DNA of 10,450 nt from DASYYE01 sp035946955 (GCA_035946955.1 DASYYE010000594.1:1-10450), one strand, 5' to 3'. Shown: positions 1 through 8,630, numbered from the stretch's first letter. The notes: a model not told the origin generated them from the sequence alone. A program made the numbers and translations.

Positions 1-1848
1 AACATCGAGACAACGCCGTTCGTGGTGAACACCGAGGCACGGGCCTGGCCGGCGGGGGATGGGCCGCGCCGCGCCGGGGTCAGCTCCTTCGGCCTCGGCG
101 GGACCAACGCCCACGTGGTACTGGAGGAGGCGCCGACGGCACCTGAGGTCTCGCCACCCGTGGCGGCCAGCCTCATCCTGTTGTCGGCGAAGACGGCTAC
201 CGCGCTCGAGACTCTGACCGGCGACCTGGCCAGCTACCTGGAGCGCCACCCTGACATCGACGTCGCCGACGTCGCCCACACCACGCAGGTGGGCCGGACC
301 GCGTTCGAGCACCGGCGGTTCGCTGTCTGCCGTGACACCGCAGCCGCGCTCCAGTTGCTCACCAGTACCGATGCCCGGGCGCGGGCAACCCGGGCGCCCG
401 CAAGCGCACCCGCGGTGGCGTTCCTGCTCCCCGGGCAGGGCAGCCAGTACCCAGGCATGGCCGCGCGGCTCTATGACCTCGAGCCGGGCTTCCGACGCGA
501 GTTCGACCGCTGCCGTGACATCCTCGCTGGCCTCGGCGTCGAGCTGGCCGATGCCGTCGCATGCCCGGCGGGACCGCAGGCCGGTGAACGGCTGCGGCAG
601 ACCGAGAACGCTCAGCCCGCCCTGTTCGCCATGGAGTACGCGCTGGCCCGGCTCTGGCAGTCGTGGGGCATCGAGCCGCAGGCGCTACTGGGGCACAGCA
701 TCGGCGAGTACGTAGCGGCTTGCCTGGCCGGCGTGTTCAGCCTCACCGACGCCCTTACGCTCGTCGCCGCCCGGGGCAGGCTGATGCAGCAGGCCCCACG
801 CGGAGCGATGCTGAGTGTCGCGCTCGGCGAAGCTGAGCTGGGAACGCTGCCCGCTGGGGTCGAGGTGGCGGCAGTCAACGCACCTGACCTGTGCGTGGTG
901 GCCGGTCCCGAGCCGCACATCGATGAGCTGGCCGGCCGCCTGGCCGGATCCGGTGTCCGGGCGCGCCGCCTCCACACCTCCCACGCGTTCCACTCACCTG
1001 CCATGGCCGAGGTCGCGAAAGACCTGCGTGACCTGGTCGAGTCGGTGAAGAGGGAGCCGCCGTCCACACCGTTCATCTCGAATGTGACGGGCGAGTGGGT
1101 CACCAGCGACCAGGCCAGGGATCCGGACTACTGGGCCACCCACACCACTGCGCCGGTGCGTTTCGCCGACGGGATCGCCACCCTGGCCGGCAGCGGATAC
1201 ACCACCCTCCTCGAGGCCGGTCCGGGGCAGTCACTGACCACGTTCGCGCGCCGCTGTGGGGGCCAGTCGGTGACGGCGGTCCCGTCCATGCCCGCGCCGG
1301 GCTCGCAGACACCCGATGACCTGGTCCTAGAGAGCGCGCTCGGCGAGTTGTGGTCGGTGGGCGCGGCGGTCGACTGGCGTCACCGCAACGCCTCCCGGCG
1401 CCGCCGCCGCGTCCCCCTGCCCACCTATCCCTTCGAGCGGCAGAGGTACCGGCTCGTCCAGCACGCAACGGACGCCGGGCCCGCGTTGACCGTCGATGCG
1501 GCCCCGGTCCAGCGCACCGGCCAAGCGGACCATCCGGCTCCGGAAGTTGATGTCCCCCTCACCGACGTCCAGCGGGCGATCACCGCCATCTGGGTCGACC
1601 TGCTCGGTGTGGACCCCGTACGTCCCGACGACGACTTCTTCGCCTTGGGCGGTCACTCGCTGCTCGGCACCGCGCTCATCGCCACGCTGCGCGAGCGGTT
1701 CGGGGTGCAGGTACGGCTTCGTGACCTGTTCGCCGCGCGCACCGTCACCAGGCTGGCCGACCTCGTCGAGTCGCTCCAGTGGAGCGCTCATGCCTCATGC
1801 GAGGCCCCGGACGGCACACCAGCCCATTACGAGGAAGGCCACCTGTGA
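1..1848 (+). CDS. Modular type I polyketide synthase, C-terminal part (KS end - AT - ACP), 5' truncated by window
   Basis: The frame is open from base 1, so the real start lies upstream; 615 residues are visible. Residues 1-45 are the end of a ketosynthase, with the SSFGLGGTNAHVV motif (NAH histidine at residue 38). The acyltransferase spans about residues 135-440: PGQGSQ near 144, active-site GHSIGE with Ser233, and HAFH at 328-331, the signature normally seen in malonyl-CoA-selective ATs. The post-AT linker ends in LPTYPFERQRYRL. A carrier protein follows at about 515-590 with the phosphopantetheine site GGHSLL at Ser553, in a style typical of carriers that face an NRPS. No KR, DH or ER lies between AT and ACP, so this module should leave a beta-keto group. 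The acidic tail ending YEEGHL is a plausible partner for the docking domain that starts the next protein. The stop overlaps the next start by 4 bases. Domain calls are firm; malonyl selectivity is inferred from the motif. Confidence 0.95.
   Translation, partial: NIETTPFVVNTEARAWPAGDGPRRAGVSSFGLGGTNAHVVLEEAPTAPEVSPPVAASLILLSAKTATALETLTGDLASYLERHPDIDVADVAHTTQVGRTAFEHRRFAVCRDTAAALQLLTSTDARARATRAPASAPAVAFLLPGQGSQYPGMAARLYDLEPGFRREFDRCRDILAGLGVELADAVACPAGPQAGERLRQTENAQPALFAMEYALARLWQSWGIEPQALLGHSIGEYVAACLAGVFSLTDALTLVAARGRLMQQAPRGAMLSVALGEAELGTLPAGVEVAAVNAPDLCVVAGPEPHIDELAGRLAGSGVRARRLHTSHAFHSPAMAEVAKDLRDLVESVKREPPSTPFISNVTGEWVTSDQARDPDYWATHTTAPVRFADGIATLAGSGYTTLLEAGPGQSLTTFARRCGGQSVTAVPSMPAPGSQTPDDLVLESALGELWSVGAAVDWRHRNASRRRRRVPLPTYPFERQRYRLVQHATDAGPALTVDAAPVQRTGQADHPAPEVDVPLTDVQRAITAIWVDLLGVDPVRPDDDFFALGGHSLLGTALIATLRERFGVQVRLRDLFAARTVTRLADLVESLQWSAHASCEAPDGTPAHYEEGHL
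1831..1838 (+). promoter_or_regulatory. Ribosome binding site that fixes the NRPS start
   Basis: GAGGAAGG lies 6 bases before GTG 1845. An in-frame ATG at 1779 would extend the protein by 22 residues, but it would lie inside the PKS ACP gene and place non-conserved residues before the docking domain. Starting at 1845 begins the protein exactly at the TubC-type fold and gives a GTGA stop/start overlap. Confidence 0.8.
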
Positions 1849-2009
1849 GCGTCGTCGAGTTGCTCTCCCAGTTGCGGCAGGCCAACGTCACGCTCTGGGC
1901 TGACGGTGACCACCTGAGGTTCCGCGCACCACACGGTGCGCTGCGGACCGACCTCAAGGAGGCGCTCGCCGCGCACAAGGCCGAGGTACTGGAGTTCCTG
2001 CGGCGCGCG
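1845..2009 (+). other. TubC-type N-terminal docking domain of the NRPS
   Basis: The first ~55 residues read VELLSQLRQANVTLW, then a short hairpin, then a helix ending EVLEFLRR. This matches the small TubC_N fold that binds the C-terminal tail of the previous assembly-line protein. It sits directly after the PKS gene, whose product ends in an acidic tail, so it probably sets the PKS-to-NRPS order. The fold is assigned by sequence pattern only. Confidence 0.8.
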
Positions 2010-5000
2010 GCACCCGAGGCGTCCGCCCCGATCACCGCAGCCCGGCGGGACGGCCCGGTGCCGCTGTCGTTCCAGCAGCGCCGCATGTGGTTCTTTGAAC
2101 AGGTACGGCCGGGCACATCCACGTACCACATGGCCGCGTCGTGGCGCATCCGCGGTCCGCTGGACCAGCTCAGACTGCGGCGCTGCTTCGCATCGATCGT
2201 CGCCAGGCACGAGGTGCTGCGCACCCGCTTCATCCTGGTGGGCGACGAACCCGCGCAAGAGGTGGTGGACTCGGCAGACGTGGTGCTGCCCGTCGTCGAC
2301 CTCACCGCGCTGCCCCCAGCCGTACGCGAGGCGGAGACGCACTGCCTCACCATGGCGCTGCGGCAGCGCCCATTCGACCTCACCACACCGCCGCCGCTGC
2401 GGACCGCGCTGCTGCAAACCGGCGCGGCCGAGAGCGTCCTCGTGCTGACGGTCCACCACATCGCCGCCGACATGTGGTCGGCCGGGGTCATGCTGCGCGA
2501 GCTGACGGCACTGTACGGACCCGGAGGCCCTGCCTCCCTGCCGGAGCTGCCGTTCCAGTACTCCGACTACGCCGCCTGGCAGCGCTCCTGGCTGACCGGT
2601 GACGCATTGGCTGGCCAGCTCGAGTACTGGCGGGAGCGGCTCACAGGGGCGCCGGCATTCCTCGACCTGCCCACGGCACGGCAACGGCCTGTGGCCGGCT
2701 CACATGCGGCTGGCCAGCGGTCCGTGACTCTTCCAGCCCACCTCGTCGCCGCCATGGACGACCTGTGCCGCCGCGCTGGTGTCACGCGCTTCATGGTCCT
2801 GCTCACGGCGTTCAATGTGCTGCTCGCGCGCTACACGGGCGAGACCGACATCGTGGTCGGCACGCCGGTCGCCAACCGTGCCCACACAGGGCTGGCGGAC
2901 CTCATCGGCTTCTTCGTCAACACCCTGGTCCTGCGGACCTCGCTTGGCGACGACCCCACAGGCACCGACTTGCTCAGCCGGGTCAGGGAACTCGCCCTCG
3001 GTGCGCAGGAACACCAGGACCTGCCGGTGGAGCAACTGGTTGACGCGGTGCACCCGCCCCGCCAGCCGGGCCGCTCCCCGCTGTTCCAGACGCTCTTCGT
3101 CGTCCAGAACAGCCCCATGTCCGAACTGGACCTCCCAGGTCTCACGGTCGAGGCGCTGCCTACCGCCACGACCGCGACCGAGTTCGACCTGACGCTCGAA
3201 GTCGTCGAGACATCTCACGGGGTGTGTGCCAATGTCGCGTACGACGCCGGGCGGTTTGACGGCGGCGGGATGCAGCGACTGCTCGGCCACTGGCTGACGC
3301 TCCTCCGTGGCCTGGTCGCCGACCCGGGCCGCCGGGTGAGCGAGCTGCCGGTACTCTCCGCTGGCGAGCATGACCTGCTCATCGGATCCTGGAATGACAC
3401 CGCAGCGCAGGACGTGGGGCCACACGTCCATGACCGGGTCGCCCGCCAGGCGCGTGCCACGCCGGAGGCCACGGCCGTGGTGTTCCGCGACCGCGAGATG
3501 ACCTACGCCGAGTTGGCAAGCCGTGCCAACACCCTCGCTGGGCGGCTCGCCGCCGCCGGTGCTGGCCGCGGTGACGTGGTCGCGGTCTGCCTCGAGCGGT
3601 CAGCGGAACTCGTGGTGAGCCTGCTTGGTGTCCTTCAGGCCGGTGCTGCCTACCTGCCGCTCGACACCACGCTGCCCACGGACCGCCTGAGCTACATGCT
3701 GGACGACGCCAGCGTCCGCATGGTCGTGACCACATCAGCCCAGCGGCACCTCTTCGACAGGCACCGGGCACAGGTGCTGCTGGTCGACGGGACCGGGCCG
3801 CTGGAGCGCCCGACTGCCCGGGTGCCGCTGACCGACGCCGACCTTGCCTATGCCATCTACACCTCGGGGTCGACCGGGAAGCCCAAGGGGGTGATGCTCT
3901 CGCATGGCGCGCTGGCCAACTTCCTGGCCGCGATGGACCAGGTGCTCGGCCAGCATGCCGTTGGGGTGTGGCTCGCGCTCACCAGTGTCTCGTTCGACAT
4001 CTCCGTACTCGAGCTGCTCTGGCCGCTGACCCGGGGCTGGACGGTCGTGGTCCAGGCCGATGGCGACATCCTGCCCGGCGCGGGCACGGGGGGCGAAGGG
4101 CCGCCAGGTGCGCTCGGCTTCAGCCTGTTCTACTTTGCCGCGAGCAATGCTGCTGGCCCGGGCGCGGAGCCGTACCAGTTGCTGCTCGACAGCGTCAAGT
4201 TCGCCGACCAGCACGGGTTCGATGCCGTCTGGACGCCCGAGCGTCACCTGGATGCCTTCGGCGGCCCCTACCCCAACCCAGCGGTCACCGCCGCCGCGCT
4301 CGCCACGGTGACAAGCCGGATCGGCCTGCGCGCCGGCAGTGTCGTCCTGCCACTGCACAACCCGCTGCGCGTAGCGGAGGAGTGGGCGGTGGTCGACAAC
4401 CTCTCGGGCGGGCGTGCAGGGGTTTCATTCGCCTCAGGCTGGCACCCCAATGACTTCGCCCTCGCCCCGGACCCCGGTGTGTTCGAGCGCCGCAAGGAGG
4501 TGATGTTCGAGCAGATCGACACGGTCCGGCGGCTATGGCGGGGAGAGAGCGTCACGGTGCCCAACGGCGTCGGCCGCGACGTCGCTGCCCGCACGTTCCC
4601 CCGTCCGGTACAGCCTGAGCTGCCGTTCTGGGTGACCGCCGCGGGCAGCCCCGAGACCTTCCAGCGCGCTGGCCAGATCGGGGCGAACCTGCTGACCCAC
4701 CTCCTCGGGCAGAGCGTCGAGGACCTTGCTGAGCGGGTCTCGTCCTACCGCCGGGCGTGGCGGGCGGCGGGGCACCCAGGGGACGGGCATGTGACCCTCA
4801 TGGTGCACACCTACGTCGGTAGCGACCCAGCGCGCACCAAGGAGGCGGTACGCAGCCCGTTCCGCGAATACCTGCGCAGCTCGTTCGGGCTCGTCCGGGC
4901 GCTGGCGCCCAGCCTCGGGTTCGACGGCGAGCCGACGGAGGAGGACGTCGAGGCCCTGCTCGACTACGCGTTCGAGCACTACTACCGCAATGGCGCCCTG

Positions 5001-8000
5001 ATGGGCACGGCCGAGGAATGCGCCATCATGGCGGGAAGGCTGCGGACGGCCGGAGTCGACGAGCTGGCCTGCCTGATCGACTTCGGCCTGCCCGCCCAGC
5101 AGGTGCTGGATGGCCTGCCGCTGCTCGCCGGGCTCCGCCGTCGCTTCGAGGAGCCGGCCTCGGCTGCCCAGCCCTCCTTCGGTGTGGCGGCCCAGATTCG
5201 GCGGCACCATGTCACACACCTGCAGTGCACGCCGTCGCTCGCCAGTATCCTCGCCGCCGACCCGCGGACCCGGGAGTCGCTGGCAGAGCTGGAGACGCTG
5301 GTCGTCGGCGGCGAGGCGTTGCCCACTGCGCTGGCCACCGACCTGCTCACCGCCACCGGAGGCCGGCTGGTGAACATGTACGGCCCGACCGAGACGACGA
5401 TCTGGTCAACCTCATATGAGGTGCCGGACCCAGTTGGTGACATGTCCGTCGGCCGTCCCCTCACCAACACCACGACGTACATCCTGGACGGCCAGGGGTG
5501 TCCGGTACCGGTCGGCGTCCCAGGCGAGCTCTTCATCGGTGGACACGGCGTCGCTCGCGGCTACCTGCGACGGCCAGGGCTCACCGCCGGCCGTTTCGTG
5601 CCCTCCCCCTTCGCGGCCGGTGCCAGGTTGTACCGGACCGGAGACCGGGCACGGTACCTGCCCGACGGGCGCATCGAGTTCCTCGGCCGCATGGACCGCC
5701 AGGTCAAGCTCGGCGGCCACCGGCTCGAACTGGGCGAGATCGAGAGCGTGCTGCGTGGGCACCCCAGCATCCGGCACGCCGCTGTCGTCGTCTACGACGA
5801 CGACAGTGGGCACCGCCAGCTCGTGTCCTACCTGGTCGGTACCGGCGAGCCGGTGCCTGCGGATGAACTGCGCAGGCACCTGATGCGCAAGCTGCCCGAG
5901 GTCATGGTGCCCACCGTGACGTTCTGGCTCGACGAACTGGCGCTCACCACCAGCGGGAAGGTGGACTACCGCGCTCTCCCGGCACCGGCAGCGGCCACGG
6001 CGCAACGGGCTGCGCGGACCGCTGTCACCGCGCGCCCATACGTGCCAGCCACCGACGAGCTCACCCGCACCATCGCTGCGATCTGGCAGGACGTCCTGCA
6101 CGTGGACCAGGTGGGGGTGCGGGACAACTTCTTCGACCTCGGTGGTCACTCGCTGATGGCGATCCAGCTCGTGTCCCGGCTGCGCGCGTCGCTGGGAATA
6201 GAGGTGACGCTGCGGACGGTGTTCGAGTCGGCCACCATCGCTGAGCTCGCGGAACGGCTCAGCGACGGGGCGGGCCGGCCAGCCACGGCCGGGCGTCCCG
6301 CATTGCGGCCGTACCCACGGGACACGACGGTGCCACTGTCCTTCGCCCAGCAGCGGGTCTGGTTCTTCGAGCAGATGAACCCCGGCACCACCGCGTACCA
6401 CCTCTCCGCCACCCTGCGCCTGCGCGGGGCGCTGCGGCCAGCCGCGCTGAGACGGGCCTTCGACGACGTGGTGTCCAGGCACGAGGCGCTGCGCACGAAC
6501 TTCAGCGTGGCCGACCGTACCCCCGTGCAGACGTTCACGGGGGAGCGCCGGGTACCCATGCCCATCGTCGACCTCACCTGCATCCCCCAGCACGCGCGCG
6601 AGCACGAAGTGTCCCGCCTCGCCCTCGAAGCGGCACGCCGGTCTTTCGACCTCGAATGCGACGCGTTGCTGCGCACCACCCTGCTGCACACCGCGGCCGG
6701 CAGCCACGTGCTGCTGCTGACCATGCACCACATCGTGTCGGACAGCTGGTCGATCGGTGTGATGGTGGGCGAGCTCGGTGCCCGCTACGAGGCGCACGTG
6801 TCGGGTCGTGCCGGCCCACTGGCCCCGCTGCCCATCCAGTATGCGGACTACACGCTGTGGCAACGCGACTGGCTGGGCGGTGAGGTACTCGAAGAGCAGC
6901 TCAGGTACTGGCGGGACGCGCTCGAAGGCGCCCCGCCAGTGCTCGCCCTGCCGCTCGACCGGCCGAGGACGGCTGTGCGCAGTCACGTCGGCGCGCAGGT
7001 GCGCTTCGAACTGGGGCCTGACCTGTCAGCGCGGGTCAGGGCACTGAGCCAGTCCGCCGATGTGACCGTGTTCGTCACCCTGCTTGCCGCGTTCAACGCG
7101 CTGCTGTCCCGCTGGGCGCATGAGGACCACGTCGTGGTCGGGGTTCCGGTGGCCGGCCGTGGCGTGCCCGAACTCGAGCCAGTCATCGGCTTCCTCGCCA
7201 ACACCACGGTCATGCATACGGACCTGACCGGCGACCCGCGCTTCACCGACCTCATGGCGCGGGTGCGCTCGGGTGCGGTCGGTGCCTATGACCATCAGGA
7301 CCTGCCGGTCGAGAAGCTGGTGGCAGACCTCGGCGTCACCCGGGCCGAGGGCCAGAACCCCCTGTTCCAGGTGATGTTCGTGTTCACCAACGACATGGTG
7401 ATGCTGCCGGCACTGGGCGACGTGGAGGTCGAGCCGCTCGACGTCCACCAGGGGCAGGTGTTCATGGACCTCAACATGGCCATGGAGGATGGGCCCGGGG
7501 GCCTGCGCGGCACCCTCGACTACAGCTCGGAACTGTTCGACGCGGCGACGATTGACTGGCTGCTCGAGCGCTTCCTGGCGGTGCTGTCCACGGTCACCGC
7601 CGACCCCGGGACGCGAGTCAGTGAGCTGCCTGTTGGCGCCGGGCGGCCCACGGCAGACGTGCCGGTGGCCATCGGCGCCACGTTCACCGCGGCCCCGGTC
7701 CAAGACCCGCTGCGGTTCTGGGTCGACCAGCTCGGACTCCCGGTGTCGGTCAACTTCGCGCCGTACAACCAGCTCTTCCAGGAGCTCCTGGCCCCGGGAA
7801 GCCTGATGGCGGCCAACCGTGACGGCATAAACGTGGCGTTGCTGCGCAAGACGGATTGGGAAGGCCCACAGTCCAGCGCCGAGGAGGTGGGGGAGGAGTT
7901 CGCGAGCGCGCTCTCGGTGTTCCAGCGGTCCCGGCACACGCCCTTCCTGGTGGCCTTGTGCCCGTCCGCGGACCCCGAGGACGAGCCTGCGCTCAGGTGG

Positions 8001-8630
8001 CGGTCGGCCATGGCGCGCCGGCTCAGCGCCATCGACCATGTGATCTGCTTGGACATCGCGTCGGTGCTCGACAGATACGGGGTCACCGCATACCTGGACC
8101 CTGTCAGGGACGAGGCCGGCCACATCCCGTACACCGACGAGTTCTTCGCTGTGCTCGGAACCTGCCTGGCCCGCCAGGTCGCCGCGCTGGTGAGCGGGTA
8201 CCCCACGGTGTTCGTGGTGGACGGCGACCGTTGTGCGGCCCATCTCGACCAGGCGGCCGGGAACCTCCTGGCGGAGGCCTTGGCGGCCCTGGCCCGTCGT
8301 GGTCGCCGGGTCTGGGTGTGCACCGGGGCGGATACCGACCTGTCCGGACTCAGCAGCGCTCCGGTGCGCGGGGCGCACCTGGTCGCGGACGCGCGGCCAT
8401 TGCGGGACAAGATCGACGCGATCGTCGCCGAAACGGCAGTGCCTCCCGGCGGATGTGCGCTTCTCACCAGCGGCGGCGCGGCCGGCCAAGGGCCGCCTGG
8501 GGGTGTCATCGAGATGCGTCTGCCATCGACGGCGCCGGAGCTGGCGGAGTTCCTCACCCATACCTGGCTCTTCGACCCCCCTGGCGCGCCCACTCCTGTC
8601 TCGCCGTGGTGGGACGGGGGACGTCGATGA
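1845..8630 (+). CDS. NRPS: docking - C - A with embedded luciferase-like monooxygenase - PCP - C - degenerate FkbH-like domain
   Basis: This is a 2261-residue multidomain enzyme that starts at GTG 1845. Residues 1-55 are a TubC-type N-terminal docking domain. C1 spans about 70-505 with an intact HHIAAD at 204-209. The A domain starts near 525 (YTSGSTGKPKG at 672-682; FDIS from 717). It is interrupted at about 755-1102 by an LLM domain and resumes to about 1385 (YGPTETT from 1179, Lys1372). Mapped on GrsA, the specificity residues read D718, I719, L722, H1125, V1153, G1155, M1178, I1186, W1187, K1372, closest to glycine codes. The PCP has GGHSL with Ser1436. C2 (about 1488-1930) has an intact HHIVSD at 1628-1633. 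Residues 1938-2261 resemble FkbH-type proteins but have damaged HAD motifs. There is no PCP or thioesterase at the C-terminus, so the chain must pass to a separate carrier, plausibly the ACP overlapping the stop. Substrate and hydroxylation are inference. Confidence 0.95.
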   Translation: MSVVELLSQLRQANVTLWADGDHLRFRAPHGALRTDLKEALAAHKAEVLEFLRRAAPEASAPITAARRDGPVPLSFQQRRMWFFEQVRPGTSTYHMAASWRIRGPLDQLRLRRCFASIVARHEVLRTRFILVGDEPAQEVVDSADVVLPVVDLTALPPAVREAETHCLTMALRQRPFDLTTPPPLRTALLQTGAAESVLVLTVHHIAADMWSAGVMLRELTALYGPGGPASLPELPFQYSDYAAWQRSWLTGDALAGQLEYWRERLTGAPAFLDLPTARQRPVAGSHAAGQRSVTLPAHLVAAMDDLCRRAGVTRFMVLLTAFNVLLARYTGETDIVVGTPVANRAHTGLADLIGFFVNTLVLRTSLGDDPTGTDLLSRVRELALGAQEHQDLPVEQLVDAVHPPRQPGRSPLFQTLFVVQNSPMSELDLPGLTVEALPTATTATEFDLTLEVVETSHGVCANVAYDAGRFDGGGMQRLLGHWLTLLRGLVADPGRRVSELPVLSAGEHDLLIGSWNDTAAQDVGPHVHDRVARQARATPEATAVVFRDREMTYAELASRANTLAGRLAAAGAGRGDVVAVCLERSAELVVSLLGVLQAGAAYLPLDTTLPTDRLSYMLDDASVRMVVTTSAQRHLFDRHRAQVLLVDGTGPLERPTARVPLTDADLAYAIYTSGSTGKPKGVMLSHGALANFLAAMDQVLGQHAVGVWLALTSVSFDISVLELLWPLTRGWTVVVQADGDILPGAGTGGEGPPGALGFSLFYFAASNAAGPGAEPYQLLLDSVKFADQHGFDAVWTPERHLDAFGGPYPNPAVTAAALATVTSRIGLRAGSVVLPLHNPLRVAEEWAVVDNLSGGRAGVSFASGWHPNDFALAPDPGVFERRKEVMFEQIDTVRRLWRGESVTVPNGVGRDVAARTFPRPVQPELPFWVTAAGSPETFQRAGQIGANLLTHLLGQSVEDLAERVSSYRRAWRAAGHPGDGHVTLMVHTYVGSDPARTKEAVRSPFREYLRSSFGLVRALAPSLGFDGEPTEEDVEALLDYAFEHYYRNGALMGTAEECAIMAGRLRTAGVDELACLIDFGLPAQQVLDGLPLLAGLRRRFEEPASAAQPSFGVAAQIRRHHVTHLQCTPSLASILAADPRTRESLAELETLVVGGEALPTALATDLLTATGGRLVNMYGPTETTIWSTSYEVPDPVGDMSVGRPLTNTTTYILDGQGCPVPVGVPGELFIGGHGVARGYLRRPGLTAGRFVPSPFAAGARLYRTGDRARYLPDGRIEFLGRMDRQVKLGGHRLELGEIESVLRGHPSIRHAAVVVYDDDSGHRQLVSYLVGTGEPVPADELRRHLMRKLPEVMVPTVTFWLDELALTTSGKVDYRALPAPAAATAQRAARTAVTARPYVPATDELTRTIAAIWQDVLHVDQVGVRDNFFDLGGHSLMAIQLVSRLRASLGIEVTLRTVFESATIAELAERLSDGAGRPATAGRPALRPYPRDTTVPLSFAQQRVWFFEQMNPGTTAYHLSATLRLRGALRPAALRRAFDDVVSRHEALRTNFSVADRTPVQTFTGERRVPMPIVDLTCIPQHAREHEVSRLALEAARRSFDLECDALLRTTLLHTAAGSHVLLLTMHHIVSDSWSIGVMVGELGARYEAHVSGRAGPLAPLPIQYADYTLWQRDWLGGEVLEEQLRYWRDALEGAPPVLALPLDRPRTAVRSHVGAQVRFELGPDLSARVRALSQSADVTVFVTLLAAFNALLSRWAHEDHVVVGVPVAGRGVPELEPVIGFLANTTVMHTDLTGDPRFTDLMARVRSGAVGAYDHQDLPVEKLVADLGVTRAEGQNPLFQVMFVFTNDMVMLPALGDVEVEPLDVHQGQVFMDLNMAMEDGPGGLRGTLDYSSELFDAATIDWLLERFLAVLSTVTADPGTRVSELPVGAGRPTADVPVAIGATFTAAPVQDPLRFWVDQLGLPVSVNFAPYNQLFQELLAPGSLMAANRDGINVALLRKTDWEGPQSSAEEVGEEFASALSVFQRSRHTPFLVALCPSADPEDEPALRWRSAMARRLSAIDHVICLDIASVLDRYGVTAYLDPVRDEAGHIPYTDEFFAVLGTCLARQVAALVSGYPTVFVVDGDRCAAHLDQAAGNLLAEALAALARRGRRVWVCTGADTDLSGLSSAPVRGAHLVADARPLRDKIDAIVAETAVPPGGCALLTSGGAAGQGPPGGVIEMRLPSTAPELAEFLTHTWLFDPPGAPTPVSPWWDGGRR
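4116..5151 (+). other. Luciferase-like (LLM) flavin monooxygenase domain inserted in the A domain
   Basis: NRPS residues ~758-1102 carry hallmarks of the natural-product luciferase-like monooxygenase family (MupA/Atu3671 type): GFSLFYFA at the start, then FDAVWTPERH, GPYPNP, RAGSVVLPLHNPLRVAEEW, VDNLSGGRAGVSFASGWHP and FERRKEVMFEQ. The family uses reduced FMN and O2. The insertion lies between A-domain motifs A4 and A5. It is flanked by a Gly/Pro-rich linker (about residues 741-757) and an Ala/Ser/Pro-rich linker (about 1102-1111), and both halves of the A domain keep their core motifs. The likely role is oxidation of the aminoacyl residue on the PCP or of the growing chain. I recall that MtaG of myxothiazol carries a monooxygenase in the same place in its A domain and acts on glycine. 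The exact reaction here is not shown by sequence. Confidence 0.9.
7656..8627 (+). other. FkbH-like (HAD superfamily) C-terminal domain with degraded catalytic motifs
   Basis: NRPS residues 1938-2261 begin with a segment typical of FkbH-like proteins: VAIGATFTAAPVQDPLRFW, FAPYNQLFQELLAPGSLMA and ANRDGINVALLR. The section HIPYTDEFFAVLGTCLARQ leads straight to where the HAD nucleophile motif should be, and a C-terminal FLTHTWLFD also fits the family. FkbH enzymes normally have a DxDNTLWGG-type motif that takes up a glyceryl unit from 1,3-bisphosphoglycerate for an ACP. Here the site reads VVDGDRCAAHL (Asp2126, Asp2128). The Asn-Thr and Trp-Gly-Gly residues are gone, the loop after them is short, the motif III lysine is not at its expected place (nearest is Lys2189), and the DDNP motif is replaced by LTSGGAA. 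It may be an inactive scaffold or docking part, or it may have a changed chemistry. Confidence 0.8.
8616..8621 (+). promoter_or_regulatory. Likely ribosome binding site of the free-standing ACP
   Basis: GGGGGA sits 5 bases before ATG 8627, inside the last codons of the NRPS gene. It supports this internal ATG as the ACP start rather than GTG/ATG codons further upstream in the same frame, which would lie within the FkbH-like domain. Confidence 0.5.

Noticed and set aside
1779..1844. ATG 1779 as the start of the NRPS
   Set aside because: It would overlap the ACP coding part of the PKS gene by 70 bases and add residues unlike the docking domain. GTG 1845 has GAGGAAGG at proper spacing and the TubC-type fold starts there.
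5412..8561. Long antisense open frames (5412-6986 and 7026-8561 on the - strand, over 500 codons each)
   Set aside because: They lie wholly opposite the NRPS gene, have no recognisable domains, and are rich in Arg, Gly, Pro, Val and His as expected for shadow frames in very GC-rich DNA.
7856..8626. Extension of the ACP frame upstream to a 333-codon protein
   Set aside because: The upstream part is an out-of-frame reading of the FkbH-like domain with low-complexity composition. Only the part from 8627 has carrier-protein sequence.
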